DNA of 64,000 nt from Proales similis (GCA_019059635.1 JAGVRJ010000009.1:1149001-1213000), one strand, 5' to 3'. Shown: positions 1-13,277, counted from the first letter of the stretch. The notes: generated by a model not told the origin, from the letters alone. Numbers and translations: made by a program.

Positions 1-3000
1 TTCAACTTGCTGGGCACAAATTCATTGGTCGACGATTCGTACGAGTATTTTAGAAAATCATCGAAACTGCTCTCACTCTCCGGCTCGGCGTTGGCCTCGT
101 TAATCTCATACGGCGAAGTGGCTGCATTCGTTGTCTGGTTGAAGGCCACTATAGAAGCTCGCGCCTTGAACGCGCCTCTGTCCAAGTACTGCTTGCGGCC
201 GCTTTTGCTCGCTGTTTCTTTCGGCGAGCTGCTGTTTATCACGCTCGGAGCGACTTGTTGAAACGCGTCGAAAAACGTTTTTATCGTGTTCCTCATTTCT
301 AGCCGCGTTTGTTCAGGACCGATTCGACAGCTCAAGATCAGAATGGCATCCAGCGTCTTGAACGCCAGTGCTTGACGCGCCAGGCAGCCGTTCGGAAATT
401 TTATCTGCTGATTGGAGTAGATTTTGATCAGCGGCTGCACGATTTGGTTCAATATGTACTTGGAGTCGATTGAATAGATTTGTTTGCTTTTCGAAAAGGC
501 GAGCAAAGCGAGAGCTTACGGTCAAATTCTCCATCAAAAGCTTTATGTCCAAATAGCTGCAGAAATAGGAGACCATGACGATGCTGGCCACAAGACTCGC
601 TTCAACCTGGAATTTCAGACGGCTTCCGCTAGTACTGATCTGGTCGAAATGGAGAGGGCTCGATTCAAAAAGAGAGAGACTCGCAAGTTGTGAGATAGGC
701 AAACTCACCGTGTTGGCGGCATAGGTCAGGTACTGGAGAACAACCACCTGTTCGCCGTAGATATCGGCAACAGCTTTCAGCGCTTTAAGGACGCGGGTGG
801 CGAAAAAGTCACCGCCAAGCGCTCGTATGCTTTTCAGCTGGTTTTCACCTTCACGTCGCTTGGTAATGTTTCGGTTCTTGAATCAGTCAAATTGATCTAG
901 TGCTAACCTGAGTTTTCCACTGTGGACAGGCATTTATGGTCTAAATAGCAAATGATGAGCATTTTGAAAAGATCACTGCAGCAGTACTGGCAGGTAAGGA
1001 CAGGCCCGAGCAGGGGAATGAGCTTTTTGAAGGTCGCAAACGCAGCGTCGGACACGTTGTGCGAGCTGAAACTCTGCTCCTGGCTCTCGTTCAGTCTGTC
1101 TGAGAGTGAGCTTTTGCTCATTGAACTGCTTTGCTTTGTGTCGACCAGTGTTGACCGACTTTCTTTTTCAATTGAATCCGAACTCTCGTCGGGACGAGAA
1201 AAGTCAAAATCTTTGGAGCCGCTGATCGCTTCGATCAGAAACAAGCAAATCTGGGTGAGAAAGACGCGCGGGCCGAATATAATTCGAAGCTCGTTGACGA
1301 ATGAGAATTCGTACAGTTTGCAGAACTTCACTTTGTCCTCGTCTGTGCTCAATTCGACCGCACATGCCGACACGTTCTCGCTCATGTAAACGTCGACAAT
1401 TATGGGAAGAAATTTGCTCTGCAGTTCGCTTCTCGGTATGAACTTGGCCACTTTGCTGAGCAGAAAGACGAGCGAATTGACGCGGGTGTGAGCATGCTGG
1501 AACAGCTCGGTCAAATAGGGAAGCACGAGCTCGTAGCAGTCGGGCGCCAAACACACCGACTGGGCCAGATAGTTGGTCGACACATCGCTGATGTCGTACA
1601 GCAGCTGAGGCATGTGCATCAGCGCCAAATAGAACTTTTGCTCGTACAAACGTTTCAAGCTGAACTCTGGCTGTCTGCTCTCCTCTGCAGACCGATCGGC
1701 CGAGTCGGACGAGGCAGATTTAGCGAATGAATGCAACGTTTGCTCGTCGAATTGTGGCGAATCTTTGAGTCGATCGAAATTCTCAATCAAGTAGTCAAGT
1801 CTGGTCCAGAGCTGGCCGAATCTGTAGAGCTGATCGAAGTAGGGCTTGAACGGGACTATGGACAGGTTCGGGTTTAGCAGCGAGTAGATGCAGACCGGCT
1901 CGCTCTGAAATCGCTTCATAATCTCCGTGAATATGCTTGTTGACTTTAGATTGCCAAACGGCCGCACCACGGCCAGTATGAGCGGCATGAAACAGCCGTA
2001 GATTATATGCGGCTCTTGCTGAATGGCGCGGCAAATGAAGTCACGTCGCGACTCGAGCGAGTTGCCTTGAGGCAAGCATTTCAGCTTGTTGAATAGAACT
2101 ATTTCGGTCATGAGACACACAACGCATTCAAGGTCTTGACGTGCGAGCTCCTGAAATGTCGACTCGTTGCTCGGCTTGTTCTTCAAAATTCACGGTTTCA
2201 GTTCGAGTTTCGAGTGAGAATTTGAGAGCAGCAGCGACGCCTACGGTCTGTTGAAGATCCGGCAAGCAACGGTAGGCTCTGTTGGTGAACTTGAGCATGC
2301 ATTCTACTTGGTCGACAAATTTAAGCGGTTCAAACGGCTCTGGAACCCGAATGGGCTGTTCGGTAAGCTCTGGCGGTCGGGTTAAAGTGCGGCTAGTTGG
2401 TGATACATTCAAGTCAGATCAGCTGAGATTGATTGAGATTTGAAATTACTTTTTGCCCGAGTGGTCGAACGCAGGCAGCGAGCCTGAACGCGGCGGAGTC
2501 GTTCTCAAATTGGAGGCTGATGAGAGCCTCGAGAGCATCTGCACGCCTGGAAGTTCATCCAAACGTGTCAAACGACGAGGATGAGGCAAAGCAAACAGCT
2601 GCACAATGCCACAGGTTTTCATCGTTTGGTGATTATCCACCAATGGAAGACAAACGTTCTTGGCCTCGACGGCTGCTTCACCGCTCAGCTTGATTGCGAA
2701 AAGACAACGAGTTTTAACACGAGAGACGAGAGGGGCTGGTGAAGAAATGAAGAGTGTCGATGCTCACCTTGAAGCCGAACACCAAATCAATCCAGTCGTT
2801 TAGCTTGCTCGATACCAAGTCAGAGTCGAGCAGCATGCGATGTGCTCGAATGAACTCTTCTATTGAGCCATTGCACCACTCGGGCACTTTCAAGTCGGAC
2901 ATGTCCGCGTGGATGGACTTGAATATGGTGCTGTCGCAGAAAAACTCCGGAATGCACTCCTCTGGTGTCCAGGCGTAGAGCCGACGCATCGAGTCCGGAT

Positions 3001-4111
3001 ACTCGTTGGGCACCCACTGGCGACGAACGTTCTGGCAGAGAATCTGCTTGCTGGTCACTCGTGACTTGTAAACAAAGTAGGTGATCTCGGACAAGAACTC
3101 GGCCAAATGGTACGGATTGCACGAGTCGTGGGCGCTCGCCTGGTAGATCAGGTCCAAGTGTGCGTCCGTTTTATTCAAACGAAACTTGGACTTGCTCAGA
3201 TCTCTGAGCTGAGTGCTCATGCTTTCAAAGTCGCTGATCCACGGAAATATCGGATGATTGTACGGACAGTTGAGCTTGCGGCCGGCGATGCAGTTCAGCA
3301 TAAGCAAATAATTGAAATTGCTGATTTGACCATGGCACCAGTCTAAAGTGATGTTGGCCAAGTCTTTTGAGTTCAAATGCTGATACGAGTCGTAGATGAA
3401 GCCGAGCGAATCGGAAGGCACAAGTGAAGGCACTGAAGGATACTTGCGCGGCCTGTCATCGGTGAGAATCTGATCAAAGCTTGCGAACGATTCGACTTTG
3501 TATTTGAGCAAGATGCTCTCGATCGGCAAGCGCAGCCTGATCCAGAGCCGCTGGTCGACATAAACATCGCGCAGTTGCAGAACGCCACAATTCAAATTTT
3601 TGGCGTGAAGCAGCTTGAGAATTTGAAGAAGCTGATAGAACAAGAACAGAAGCTTTTCGGGGTTGTCAAACACCTTCGGACTGTAGAGAAGTATGTCCCT
3701 GAGGTTCTCTAAGCCGTTGGTGTCATATTCGAGGACGACGAAATTGCTGCTCTGCTCTTGGTCAAAATGCCCAAGCGGCAGCAAGTGAGAAGAGAGCTGG
3801 TCGGGCGAGGCCACTCTGTCCAGGTAAACGGCTTGGATCAGCGATTTGAGAGCATTTTCAAATTTGCAATGCACGTAGCGCGGCTCTTCCAAGTCCTCTT
3901 GCGCGAAATTGTACTCTCTCCAGCTTCTGAGGAAATAATTATGACGCAGGAAAGAAGTAATTGAAGACAGCCGATTGGAGTCCACGGTCGATTCGAGTTG
4001 TCCGCTCAGAGCAATTCTCAGCTCACAGTCGTGTATGGCGATTTTCTCCGCCAAATTTGACCTACGCTCTTCAGTGGACAGCATCTGGTTCAGCGACGAA
4101 TCCAAACTCAT
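1..4111 (-). CDS. WDR81: WDR81 homologue (BEACH-domain protein), 5' part; runs off the left edge
   Basis: WDR81 works with WDR91 on endosomes, where it restrains PI3-kinase activity during early-to-late endosome conversion and also acts in autophagy. The ATG is at 4111-4109; an upstream GTG in frame is ignored. The first exon (4111-2768) carries a divergent kinase-like region, then from about residue 260 a BEACH domain ([46 protein letters not shown]). Exon 2 from 2688 continues with [13 protein letters not shown] and GIVQLF, which follow the WDR81 family closely. Further exons run at about 2411-2245, 2180-908, 848-about 715, 645-520 and about 455 to the edge, joined by 55-80 bp introns in consistent phase. 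These are the central helical region. The C-terminal WD40 propeller expected of the family lies beyond position 1. There is no PH domain before BEACH, as is normal for WDR81. Identification is secure; the small exon ends between 500 and 850 are by eye. Confidence 0.93.
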
Positions 4112-4429
4112 CCGACTGATCACTTGTTGCGAAATTTATTTCAGTTATTTCTATTTAGTGCGCTCTTTTCGCTGCGGATGCTGATGATTGGCAATAATTA
4201 TGTCATCTCTTTTCTAGTCATGTGATCGCATCTCGCTATTATTCATAAACATTATTTTTAGAGCTAGTCAGACAACTCGATGGGCTTTTCGATTCCTTCT
4301 AAAAAGGTGATTTCATACAAATTGAGATTTTATTCATTATTTAATTGATTGAATCGCGCTATGATTTGGGCCTCGGCTGGATATTTGCCGTGTTTACTTG
4401 ATTTGAATGAACTTGACTCCGGCTCGTGA
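4112..4429. other. Intergenic spacer between WDR81 start and TDP1 stop
   Basis: A gap of about 320 bp between two minus-strand genes. It contains AT-rich sequence and an AATAAA poly(A) signal for TDP1 on the minus strand (plus-strand TTTATT at 4329-4334, about 100 bp after the stop). The WDR81 promoter must lie here or in the TDP1 tail. No other coding signal was seen. Confidence 0.6.
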
Positions 4430-6585
4430 CTAGCCCACAAGCCAGACCCGGCCGTGAGAGTCCTCTTCAGTGTAGCTCTTATCCACAATCCACGGCTTGT
4501 CTTGAAATTTCTATTTAAAACGATCCTTATTCCCACACGTCTAAAATCACGACTCAAACCTGTTTGATTGTATTTCAGCGGTGGCAAGTCGTAGTGAATC
4601 AAAAACTCATTTTTCTCAGTTTCAAACCATTTTCGATTCTTTTTTTTTATCTTTCGATTAAAAAGCGCACATTGACAAATGGAATGTGAGTTGTTTTTTA
4701 CTTTTTGAAGAAGTTGAGGGATGAAGAGGACACCAAGCTCGTAGGAGCGTATCATAAGCTGACTTTCATTTTTCTCAAATGTTCCCCAAGCGGCCTTGGA
4801 CAGATTTGCGCTTGAATTGGCCAAGTTGGCTCTTGTTTTTTAAACTGTTTGGACCGATTCAACTGGCACTCACCTGGTGAGCAAGAACCACTTCAACTGA
4901 GTAAAGTCGTGCGAAAATCGAGCGAACGATTTTATATGAGGGCTGGCTCTGGTCCTAGCTACTTGATCTGACTTCCACTGGCTATTCAATGGGCAAACTT
5001 AAAACGGGGCTTGCATTCGAGTGGCAAACATAATTTACTAAAGATATCTGTCCAAGTAGGCCTGCTTAGCGGCGACCGACTTAGCATACGGAAGCGAACC
5101 CCCGGCCGAGTAGCCCTCGAAACTTCTTCTCACATTCTCGACGGTTGGATAGATCTTTTGTAGACGACTCTAAGCGATAGATTCGATTTCTTGCACCAAT
5201 CGACACCGACTTACGCAAATCAGGGGGTTTCGTTTGCTTGACTCACTCTCACGGCTGCTGAGCAGTGAGGTCTGAAACTCCTTGAATAGCCAAGAATGCT
5301 CATTGCTGCCGAGTGATCCGATGCTTGAAAACTGACATATGACATGATCGGCGCTTTTTTCGGGCTCTAAATCGAAATGCTCGCTGAGCATCTAGACGAC
5401 AACGAAGAGGTTTTAAACGAACGCTTAATCGAGCTCATCAATGTTTAACCTTCCTGAGGCGCAAATGGCCGAATATTTTCTTCTCAGAAGGATATCGACC
5501 GGGCACCGATCCGACCAGAACCACACTTTGGCATAAAATTTTTATGAAAATTGAATTTACGTCTCAATTCGTCTCACTTTGCTGTTGACATGTCGTAGGC
5601 CCTGATCCGTTCCACGAGTTGGTTTAGTTTAGGGTCGTTGTAGTATTGAAGATAAGTGCACAAATAGCTTTTGAATTTGGTTGGCGAGTCGTAGACACTT
5701 TTGTTGACTTCTCGTGGCGAGCGGTCATCGAGCTGAGTGAACAAATCGCTCATCCAAATTCTTGTTCAGGTTCAATTTTTAAGAGCTGTTCAATAATAAA
5801 TCATTTAATAGCCGTCCAACCCTTGAGTTTTCTGATGCCAGTCTGACTCGATTAAATTGGCCGTGTGGATGACCACCCGCATCCCGCTCTTATAGAACAG
5901 CAGCATCATTTTGGTGTGATGAGTGCCGTAGGCCATTTCAAGTTTGGCCTTAAGTTGACTAAGTGAAAGTGTTAAACAGGCCCAGTCCTCTCATCATTTA
6001 CTCGAACAAGCGTTATGTTTGGATAGACCGACTGCCATGACTTGAGTTCTGCGTCTGACTTGTTGCCGTGCACAATAGTCAACGGCCTATCTCTAATCGC
6101 CGGCGGATACTGCTTCATCAGCCATTCAACATCGTGCATGTAATTGAACTGAAACGACTCGATAAACTCGTCTTGATTCAACGCCAGAATGTCTATTTAC
6201 AATTTTCGTTCGTTATTATTCGGTTGGAAAATAGCCGCACGAATGAAGCGGGCTGATTCTAGAAGCTGACCTCGAAGACTGAGGGAATAGTAAGAGTCTG
6301 GAAGGCCCTTCACTTTGCTCAGATAGTAGAACGGCTTCTCTTCTAAATTCAATTATTCTCGTTTATGCTGAGTCAAGGCTTCGTATGAGACGGACTCTAA
6401 CCAGGATGCTTGTACGAGCGTAGATGCTCTTCGTTCTTTCTGTAGCAATTCGGACCGTATTGACAAACAGAGCGAACTTCTGATTTGGATTGCTTCGACC
6501 GATTGCCCACCGCTGCCTCTTGGTCGTCATCGTCCAGAACGATCACTTCTGCATCTTTTATTTCATCTAGCTTTCGCTTGCTCAT
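4430..6585 (-). CDS. TDP1: Tyrosyl-DNA phosphodiesterase 1 with N-terminal PBZ zinc finger
   Basis: TDP1 cleaves the bond between a 3' DNA end and a trapped topoisomerase I tyrosine, acting in nuclear and mitochondrial DNA repair. The ATG is at 6585. Exon 1 (6585-6402) has a basic/acidic leader, then at residues 41-61 a PBZ-type zinc finger, C-x5-C-x6-H-x5-H ([20 protein letters not shown]). Later exons give [30 protein letters not shown], the first catalytic motif [12 protein letters not shown] (His and Lys), [26 protein letters not shown], and [19 protein letters not shown]. The second catalytic motif is PHIKSF with [10 protein letters not shown]. The end [21 protein letters not shown] is read through an intron near 4500-4560 to a TAG at 4430. 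About eight introns of 45-80 bp are present. Both HKN active-site halves look intact, so an active enzyme is expected. The PBZ finger is unusual for TDP1. Confidence 0.95.
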
Positions 6586-7685
6586 TTCAATCGTGCATTC
6601 AATCGAAGTGGAAAATTCATTTTTAATTCACTCCTACTCTCTCTCTCTCGCGAGCGCGCGCAATCACATCAGGTTGGGTCGCTTCCCATAGAATAAACTA
6701 GACATTAGCAGTGAAGCATCTTGTTCAATCTTCGTTCTCCCCTCCCCGATTCCTCTCTCCTCAGTGGCGGCCACTAAATAAATCGACTATTTTCCTCTTG
6801 GGCACATCCCAAGCAATTACATATTTGATCTATTGAGCGAGTTAGAGCTTCTTGTCGCATTTCAAAGGTCGCGCATATTTCTCTGTCTCTGCTGAACAAT
6901 CAAGCAATCAATCAAACTTGTCTTAAATAGATTTTCAAAACCGTGTGTGCTATGAGATAAGCAGTCAAGTTATGCAATTGCCAGTGGCATTGCCAGTCTA
7001 TGACCGCCTGAGCAAGACCGAGTATATTAAAGCGGCCACTGCTGAGCCCTTTAAAACAGGCCACGACTCGAGTTTGTTATTAATTGCCAATAGGCCGTGA
7101 CAATCGAAATGAAAATGCCATGGGTAAAAGATGAGTGCTCGAACTAGATTGAATGAACGGCCGGAAAAGTTGAATATGGAGCGGAATGGCTCAGAGGACC
7201 GCTTTGCTTGGAACCGTTGCGTCACCCTGCCACGATGGGAATACTTGATTCTATCTTGGCTCGGCCGCATGTTTGTTTATAAATTGCCAATAAATATATA
7301 TTTCTCTTTATATGAGACAAGCACCTCGATGAGCGCTTCCCTAATGCGCTTATCATATCCGCCGCCGCTCTTCTGCTCTCTGCGCGTCTTACTTATGACA
7401 AGTGAGCAATGAGCGTCATGAGCGAGGCGCAGCGAGCAGAGAAGCATTCGGTCGAGGCTAAGATTTGCTAATAAAGAAGACACTCGTTTTCTGCCCACAA
7501 ACAACTCAGTAATTAAATCAGAATTTGTGTACGGCCTTTGCCCAAGCGTGCGAATCCATTTAAAAACGTCCTATTTGCTTGGAGCAGAGCTTGCCGACTG
7601 TGTTTTGCTGGCTCCGCAGAGAGGACTCTGAGGCAGTCGGCCAACCGAGACAACCGGCCAGCGGGCCGATTTGCTGGTCGATTGG

Positions 7686-7723
<38 letters not shown>

Positions 7724-9014
7724 GAATGTGCGAGAAATTATGAACGGAAGCAAGCAGAGGAATTCATTTTTTTTTTATTTCATGCCGGAAAGTAAACAGA
7801 TTGAACGTCGCGATTAAGTGCGATTAAGCCATTCAAACATCACAGGAGGAAGATGCTGCCGCTTCTCTCGTCTTGTCTGTGTCCACGTCTGAAGAACGTG
7901 CTTGTGAGCGTGAGGAAATTGGACGCGCGTGTAAACAACTCTCTCTCTCTCTCTCGCTTGATGCCTGTTTTTCTCGTCTTGTTTCGCTCGCTTATCTCAT
8001 TTCGCTTTTTATTTTCTCTCTCTCTCTTGGCAGACGATCGCATTAGGCCGCGTCTTGAGTCTTGAGTTGAAGAACAAGCCGAAATCGTGACGCGACATAG
8101 TTTGTGTATGCAAAACGCATCACCAGGCAAACGATAGGAATAGTGCAGGAGGCGCCAGCAGGGCACGCTTCGGCTTGATTAGAAGCTTGCAAAAACCGAG
8201 TCAAGTGTTCGACGCTCAAGTAGCACGTTCGAGTCGGCTAATTGCGCGAGCATGGTCCAACTGGTCTTGGTTGCTGCTTGACAGATTGGTGGCAGCAGTG
8301 CCGAGTCGATCACTTGAACGCTGCTTAATGATTTTTAATTAATCATTTTGTGTACTCTCGTCTAGCTGAAGCGTTCTATTCTAATTGAATCAAAAAGTAA
8401 TGAGATCTCTTCTGATCGTAATCAATAACACTTGACCGTTTAATTAGAGGCAAATGTTTGAAAGAAAATTTCGAATTTTTCCTATTCAGAACGTTACACG
8501 CGCGTCTTTCAGATGCCAGACTAATCGTTATTGTCCGAAGCTCTTACGTTCCTGGCCCGACCGGTTCGTTTGTCATCACTTTCTGTGCCTCTATTCGATT
8601 GGCTCCTGGCCCCTCGCCTCTTCGGCCCCTTTCATTTGCACTCTATTTGGTCCCATTTCTCTCTCTTTACACCTTCTTTTTCTGCGTAATAAGTACAACT
8701 AGTAGATGACGGCCTCATTTCACCGGCGTTCTTAGAGGCCACCTACGTTTGGACCGCCTGCGTCGAATTAATTCATTGTCGCGTTCTACACACCTTTCTC
8801 ATACAATCCGCATCCGGCTATTCCGTATTAAGACGCATCCGCCAGCCCATCTATTCGCACGATTTTCGAAATGTCACCATTCGCTTGTCACAATCTATTC
8901 CGCTGATCAGTCAAGCAGCACAACGCACTTTTTATCAATTCACTCTTTTTACAAGGCTCGTTTGGCTAATGCTTTCTAACGCCCTCTAATGCTAGCTAGT
9001 TTCTCTTGTTTAGA
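6586..9014. other. Gene-free stretch with microsatellites
   Basis: Upstream of TDP1, about 2.4 kb with no convincing exon. It contains CT-rich runs near 6640-6660, a long GT tract at 7690-7723, and pyrimidine-rich blocks at about 7940-8030. The open frames here are short, lack family resemblance and are largely translations of simple repeats. Confidence 0.5.
7690..7723. repeat. (GT)n microsatellite
   Basis: About 17 uninterrupted GT units, the longest dinucleotide tract in the window. It lies in the gene-poor tract between TDP1 and the Ig-domain gene. Confidence 0.97.
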
Positions 9015-9023
9015 AAAATCAAA

Positions 9024-9666
9024 ATGAAAATCTGGCCGCTGCTTTTTTTGCTTGTCAGTTCTGCACCGATTCCTGGCCACGCAGCTGAAAACAAGCGCAC
9101 GTTCAAGTTCATGAGCCGGGAGCGAAACGAAAAGTTTCTCAAAAAATCAGGTGAGCAGCTTCTCTTTTTCTCATTCCTCCCGGTCTGGTCGCGATAATCT
9201 CTGACTGATTCCTCAACTTACTCCCTGACTCCGATCGCACACGCGATTTCTGCAACTTGTGCGTTTGTAATTAGCAGGCACTTGAGATCAGCCGATGCGG
9301 GTTGTCATTCATTCAACTGCTCATTGTTGTTGTGGTTGTTTCGCTTTGATTTTTGACCATCAAACCAGATTGAAAAGTATTCACTGCTCGTTTGGAGAGT
9401 CTGACCACACGCGTATTAGACGGGCATTCAAATCGTGTGTGGTTAATCTCGAGCATTTGCCGAGATTCGAATCCCAACCGGTCAGCTTTTCAACAAGCGA
9501 GCCACCCCCTGCCTTGCAAAGAACTCTTTCTAGCATCAAACGCTGACTGCGCCGCTGCTTCTAGTCTTTTTCTTTAGAGTTCGAGCTGCATATGTGCTAT
9601 AATTGTCGACCTCAAATTTCGCCTTTTTTTTTATTGTTTGCAGTGACCAGGCAGCGTTTGTTGTGA
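9024..9666 (+). CDS. Candidate small secreted peptide precursor, two exons
   Basis: Not recognised. An ATG at 9024 opens a hydrophobic leader (MKIWPLLFLLVSSAPIPGHA), typical of a signal peptide with cleavage after about residue 20-21. It is followed by a basic stretch (ENKRTFKFMSRERNEKF, then LKKS). A strong donor GTGAGC follows at 9151. The best acceptor is TTTGCAG ending at 9643 after a long T-rich tract. Joining them in phase gives VTRQRLL and a TGA at 9664-9666, 49 residues in all. An AG after a pyrimidine run lies just 5' of the leader (9011-9013), so an upstream non-coding exon is possible. A KR pair at 24-25 and KK at 40-41 could be processing sites, but no amidation signal is seen. 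It could also be the first exon of a longer gene whose later exons I did not find, or a chance frame. Confidence 0.35.
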
Positions 9667-10688
9667 CGCGCCTGCTTGAACAGACACACGGTTGCGGCAA
9701 ATGTGAGGCAGAAAATTAAATTTCTTTATCTAAATATTTACTTCAAATATCGAATTGAGACGACTTGTGCAACATGAGATCACCGCTACTCAATTCCCAA
9801 ATGAATGAGTGGCAGTTTACCGAGTCTCGCTTGGCAGGCCGTCAATCGAGCGACGAGTTAAACAAGTCCTGTGAGGGTGTTGAACAGAAGCCGAACAGAA
9901 GAGTGCGGACAAGCAAGCGAAGCAGAGCCGCAGAGAAGAACCGGTCCGAGTGAAGTGGAAGTGCCGCTGAGCGTCAGAGCGAGCTGGCTCCGGTCAGGCA
10001 AAGTCCGAGACGACACGAGAGGAAATTCGAAAGTGGACGAAATTCGAGGATATGATTCAATTAGCGATCGTGTTTTGAGCGAATGATTATCATTTCAAAT
10101 TAGAGTGCAATTAGCCGCATCGCCGAATAAGATAGGATGTTGCACTGGCGCGCAGAAATTTCAGCCGATCGACAGTGTTGAACGAGAAGAAACGAGCGAT
10201 TAATTTATTCATGAGTGGCGCAGAGTCAAAGTTAAAAGTCAAAATAGCGATGCGTCCATTCGTCCTAATATAAAGAGCACAACAAGCAGGCCCCACAAAA
10301 AAGAGAGAGAGAGAGGGAAAGTGATCAACTCAAAACAAACTGACTAGAGACCAGGCGAGCGAGTAAAAGCCAGCGATAAAGAGAACAAGCGAGAGAGTCG
10401 ATTCGAAAGGCCTCGAGTGAATTAACTTGATGGACACGTTGAATTTTTAATCGACGCTTTTTGTTTATCTCTGCGTATCTCTATTATGTTTTATGGACAT
10501 GAGGCTCGTTCGCCTGAGAAGCTCTATTGACATGGACTTCATGGCCGAATGATGCGTGCGTGTGATTGTTGAAAGCTCAGCGACGATGGCGGCGCCGTTT
10601 GGTCCGTATGTCATCTACACAAGGCCTTTGCAGTTCGCCACCACTTGGTCTATTTTTCTTCTTTTTTAGTTGGTGTGAGTAACGAGCG

Positions 10689-10722
10689 GCTGCTGCTGCT
10701 GCTACTACTACTGCTGCTGCTG
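10689..10722. repeat. (CTG/CTA)n trinucleotide tract
   Basis: Eleven consecutive CTG or CTA units in non-coding DNA. No open frame of note uses it. Confidence 0.9.
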
Positions 10723-13277
10723 ATTAATTTAAGTCAATCTCAACTTGGCTTGCCTCCTCTTTTCCACACTCTATCTGGAAGAGTTTAACTCAGCTCAACT
10801 TCTCATTAAAAGCTCATCAGGCCCTCTCGCGGGCTCTAGTTGATTCGCTTGACGCTTTGGCGTGTCGTCCAGATGATGTGAATTAGCGAGCAAGCCCAAT
10901 TGATATCAGGCTGCCGACTCTTCTTATTTCGTCCGTTTGGCCTCTTTTTTTTTTTCGTACTTTTTCGCTCGCTTCGTTCGTTTCTGTTTGTGTAGGAAAA
11001 CTCTCAAATCAGAGAGCGGCTTAGCACTTCTTGTTTTTCATTCGAACGCGGTCAAGCGAGTCTAATTTTGAAAAAAAAACGAAGAATGCGATCTTGAGGA
11101 GAACACAATCGGTGCTCGACTTGACTATTTGCAATTCAAGACCTTCTTTCTAGTTGACTTGCTTATTTGCGCACTAGTCGATGGTGTACTTAAAAATACG
11201 GTTTATTTAGACAGAGCCCGTTTAACTTAATTGAGATGTATGAGAGGCGAGATCTGTGCGGCGAAGGGCAAGCAAGAGAGAGAGAAAGCGACTCAAGTAG
11301 AGAAACACACACACACTCAGTCACTCACTGCGTGCGATTGTATGGAAAGATGAAGAGCAATGATCGAGGCAAAGAGTCAACAGGTGAATGTGTGGCGTTC
11401 GGCCTTTGGGACGAATCCTTTCGATAAAATCAACAGCAGAGAAAGAGCGAAATTGATAACAAATGCAAATAAGTCGACCATGATGACCAGGGCCCGCACA
11501 AGCGGCCAGCTTGTGTGTGTGCGCCGACGAGTGTGTGTGTGTGTTTTTGAGGTCTGTACTGGACAAGAAGAATAAAGGTTAATCATATACAGGGCGTAGA
11601 TGGGCACGTGAAAAGCAGGTGATGAGGCGAACGGACTCATTAGGAGAAGCGCTACGTCAGCGCGTCCATTAGAGCCGCCGCAGGTATTCTGGCTGACTGC
11701 TCTCATGCGCTGTTTGGCGCTGTTGACGTGGTAATTGCATGGGCTGGCTGCGTGGATGAGAAGCGGCGGCCTTTCCGTCCGCCCGTCCGTCTAATGACGC
11801 TTGCATGTGACGTTGTGACATTGTGAATTTCAGCCTGACAGCAGCAATTATAGATCGCATGTGCGCACCGTTCACGCATAAATGATCGCAGGCGCGCGTC
11901 TCCTTTACTTCTGTCCTCTTTGAAAAGGGACGCGAGCATCAAGCAGCCTCTTCCCGTACATGTTTAACTAGTTGAGAAAATAGCCAGCAAGAGCAACAAA
12001 AACAACAGCATCGTGCCAAATCAGACGACGGCAGTCGAGCGAGCTTTAAATGAGCCTGAGGGCGTCGTAATTACGACTTGCCTCCACCTCTTCTTCATGC
12101 TATTCATTCATTTCTTCGTCCGTTCCTTTTTCTTTTATTCGCATTGTTCCGATTAGGCCTGATTCGCACTTGCGTTGGCAATCTTTCGGCCTTATATTAA
12201 TTATTAAATGTAAATTAATTAAAAGCGCACCATTTACGGCGGCTTGGCAGGTCGCCGCTCTTTGGCGCTCGTCGTCGTGTAGAGTAAATAAAGAAATCTT
12301 AATTGTTAAGCCGGTCAGACAATCCATGACAACCCCCTCAGACGGATTAACGAGTGCAGCACCAGTCCACTAGTGCTGTTTCAACAAAGCCAGTCCCTCC
12401 GACAACCGTTCAATGGTTAGGTAACCGGCGTCGGCCAGTTGGTGCGCAGCTCAACGACTGCCGGTTCGACTCGACTTGGCTGCATGCTTTGCTTAAAGAA
12501 AACAAAGCTGGCACCAATTTAAAATGTCGAGTGAAGCCCACCGCCCAAGAAGAAGGACATCGACTTTAACGTTTATTTTCTTAACGATCTGCCTCGTTAT
12601 TTTTCTTTTCTTCTTTTTCACCATTCGTTTGCTTTATTCAAATTTGCCTGTAAAAATATTATTCTTTGGGCCACTGGACTCACCTCGCTGTAGCAGGCAG
12701 TCAATCGGGCCAACCAGCCAGCCAGTTGAGCGAATGCGAGTTTTTGCTGCGATGCCAAATAGAGACTTGAGCCCCACAATTTGATGATCGTGATGAGTCG
12801 CTTGATGCTGATGATAATGGACAACACGTTTCATCAGTTGCAACTGGCTTTGCTTTATTTTTTCTTATTTGATAATCAAGCGAGCAATTGAAGCTGAGGC
12901 CACTTGAGCCGACCAATTGGTTCAATGACCTCAAGTTTCGCAACACTCAGAACCTTTTTTCGATCAAATATTTATCAGCTGGCCTCTCAATTATGTAAAG
13001 TACTATTCGACTTAGCCAAGCGCGCAGCCAAATATTTGAATATCATTACTGACGGGCCCGAGGAAGCGTCCAGTGTTAGAATGCAGCAATCAGACGCTGC
13101 GTCCAAATACGGATATTATCCAAATTTAATTAAAAAAAAATTTCCACTGCCGCCCACAGCGAAACGATGCTCTCTAAAAGCGCTCTAGAGAGGAGGCTTT
13201 CAGAGGATTAAGGACCGTTCCATTTTGATTTGCTTATTTCACTTCGATTATTGTTCGGGCTTGCATTTACCAACTTG

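Noticed and set aside
1204-1554. Second long minus-strand frame overlapping WDR81
   Set aside because: It is in another frame of the WDR81 exon; the frame used by WDR81 is continuous and family-like, this one is not.
9440-9490. tRNA-like B box (GATTCGAATCC) with flanking hairpin-like sequence
   Set aside because: The 5-bp T stem around the loop does not pair and no matching acceptor stem or A box lies at the right distance on either strand.
12425-12485. A-box-like GGCCAGTTGG and B-box-like GGTTCGACTCG, about 30 bp apart
   Set aside because: T-stem bases do not pair and no acceptor stem can be formed, so this is not a tRNA.
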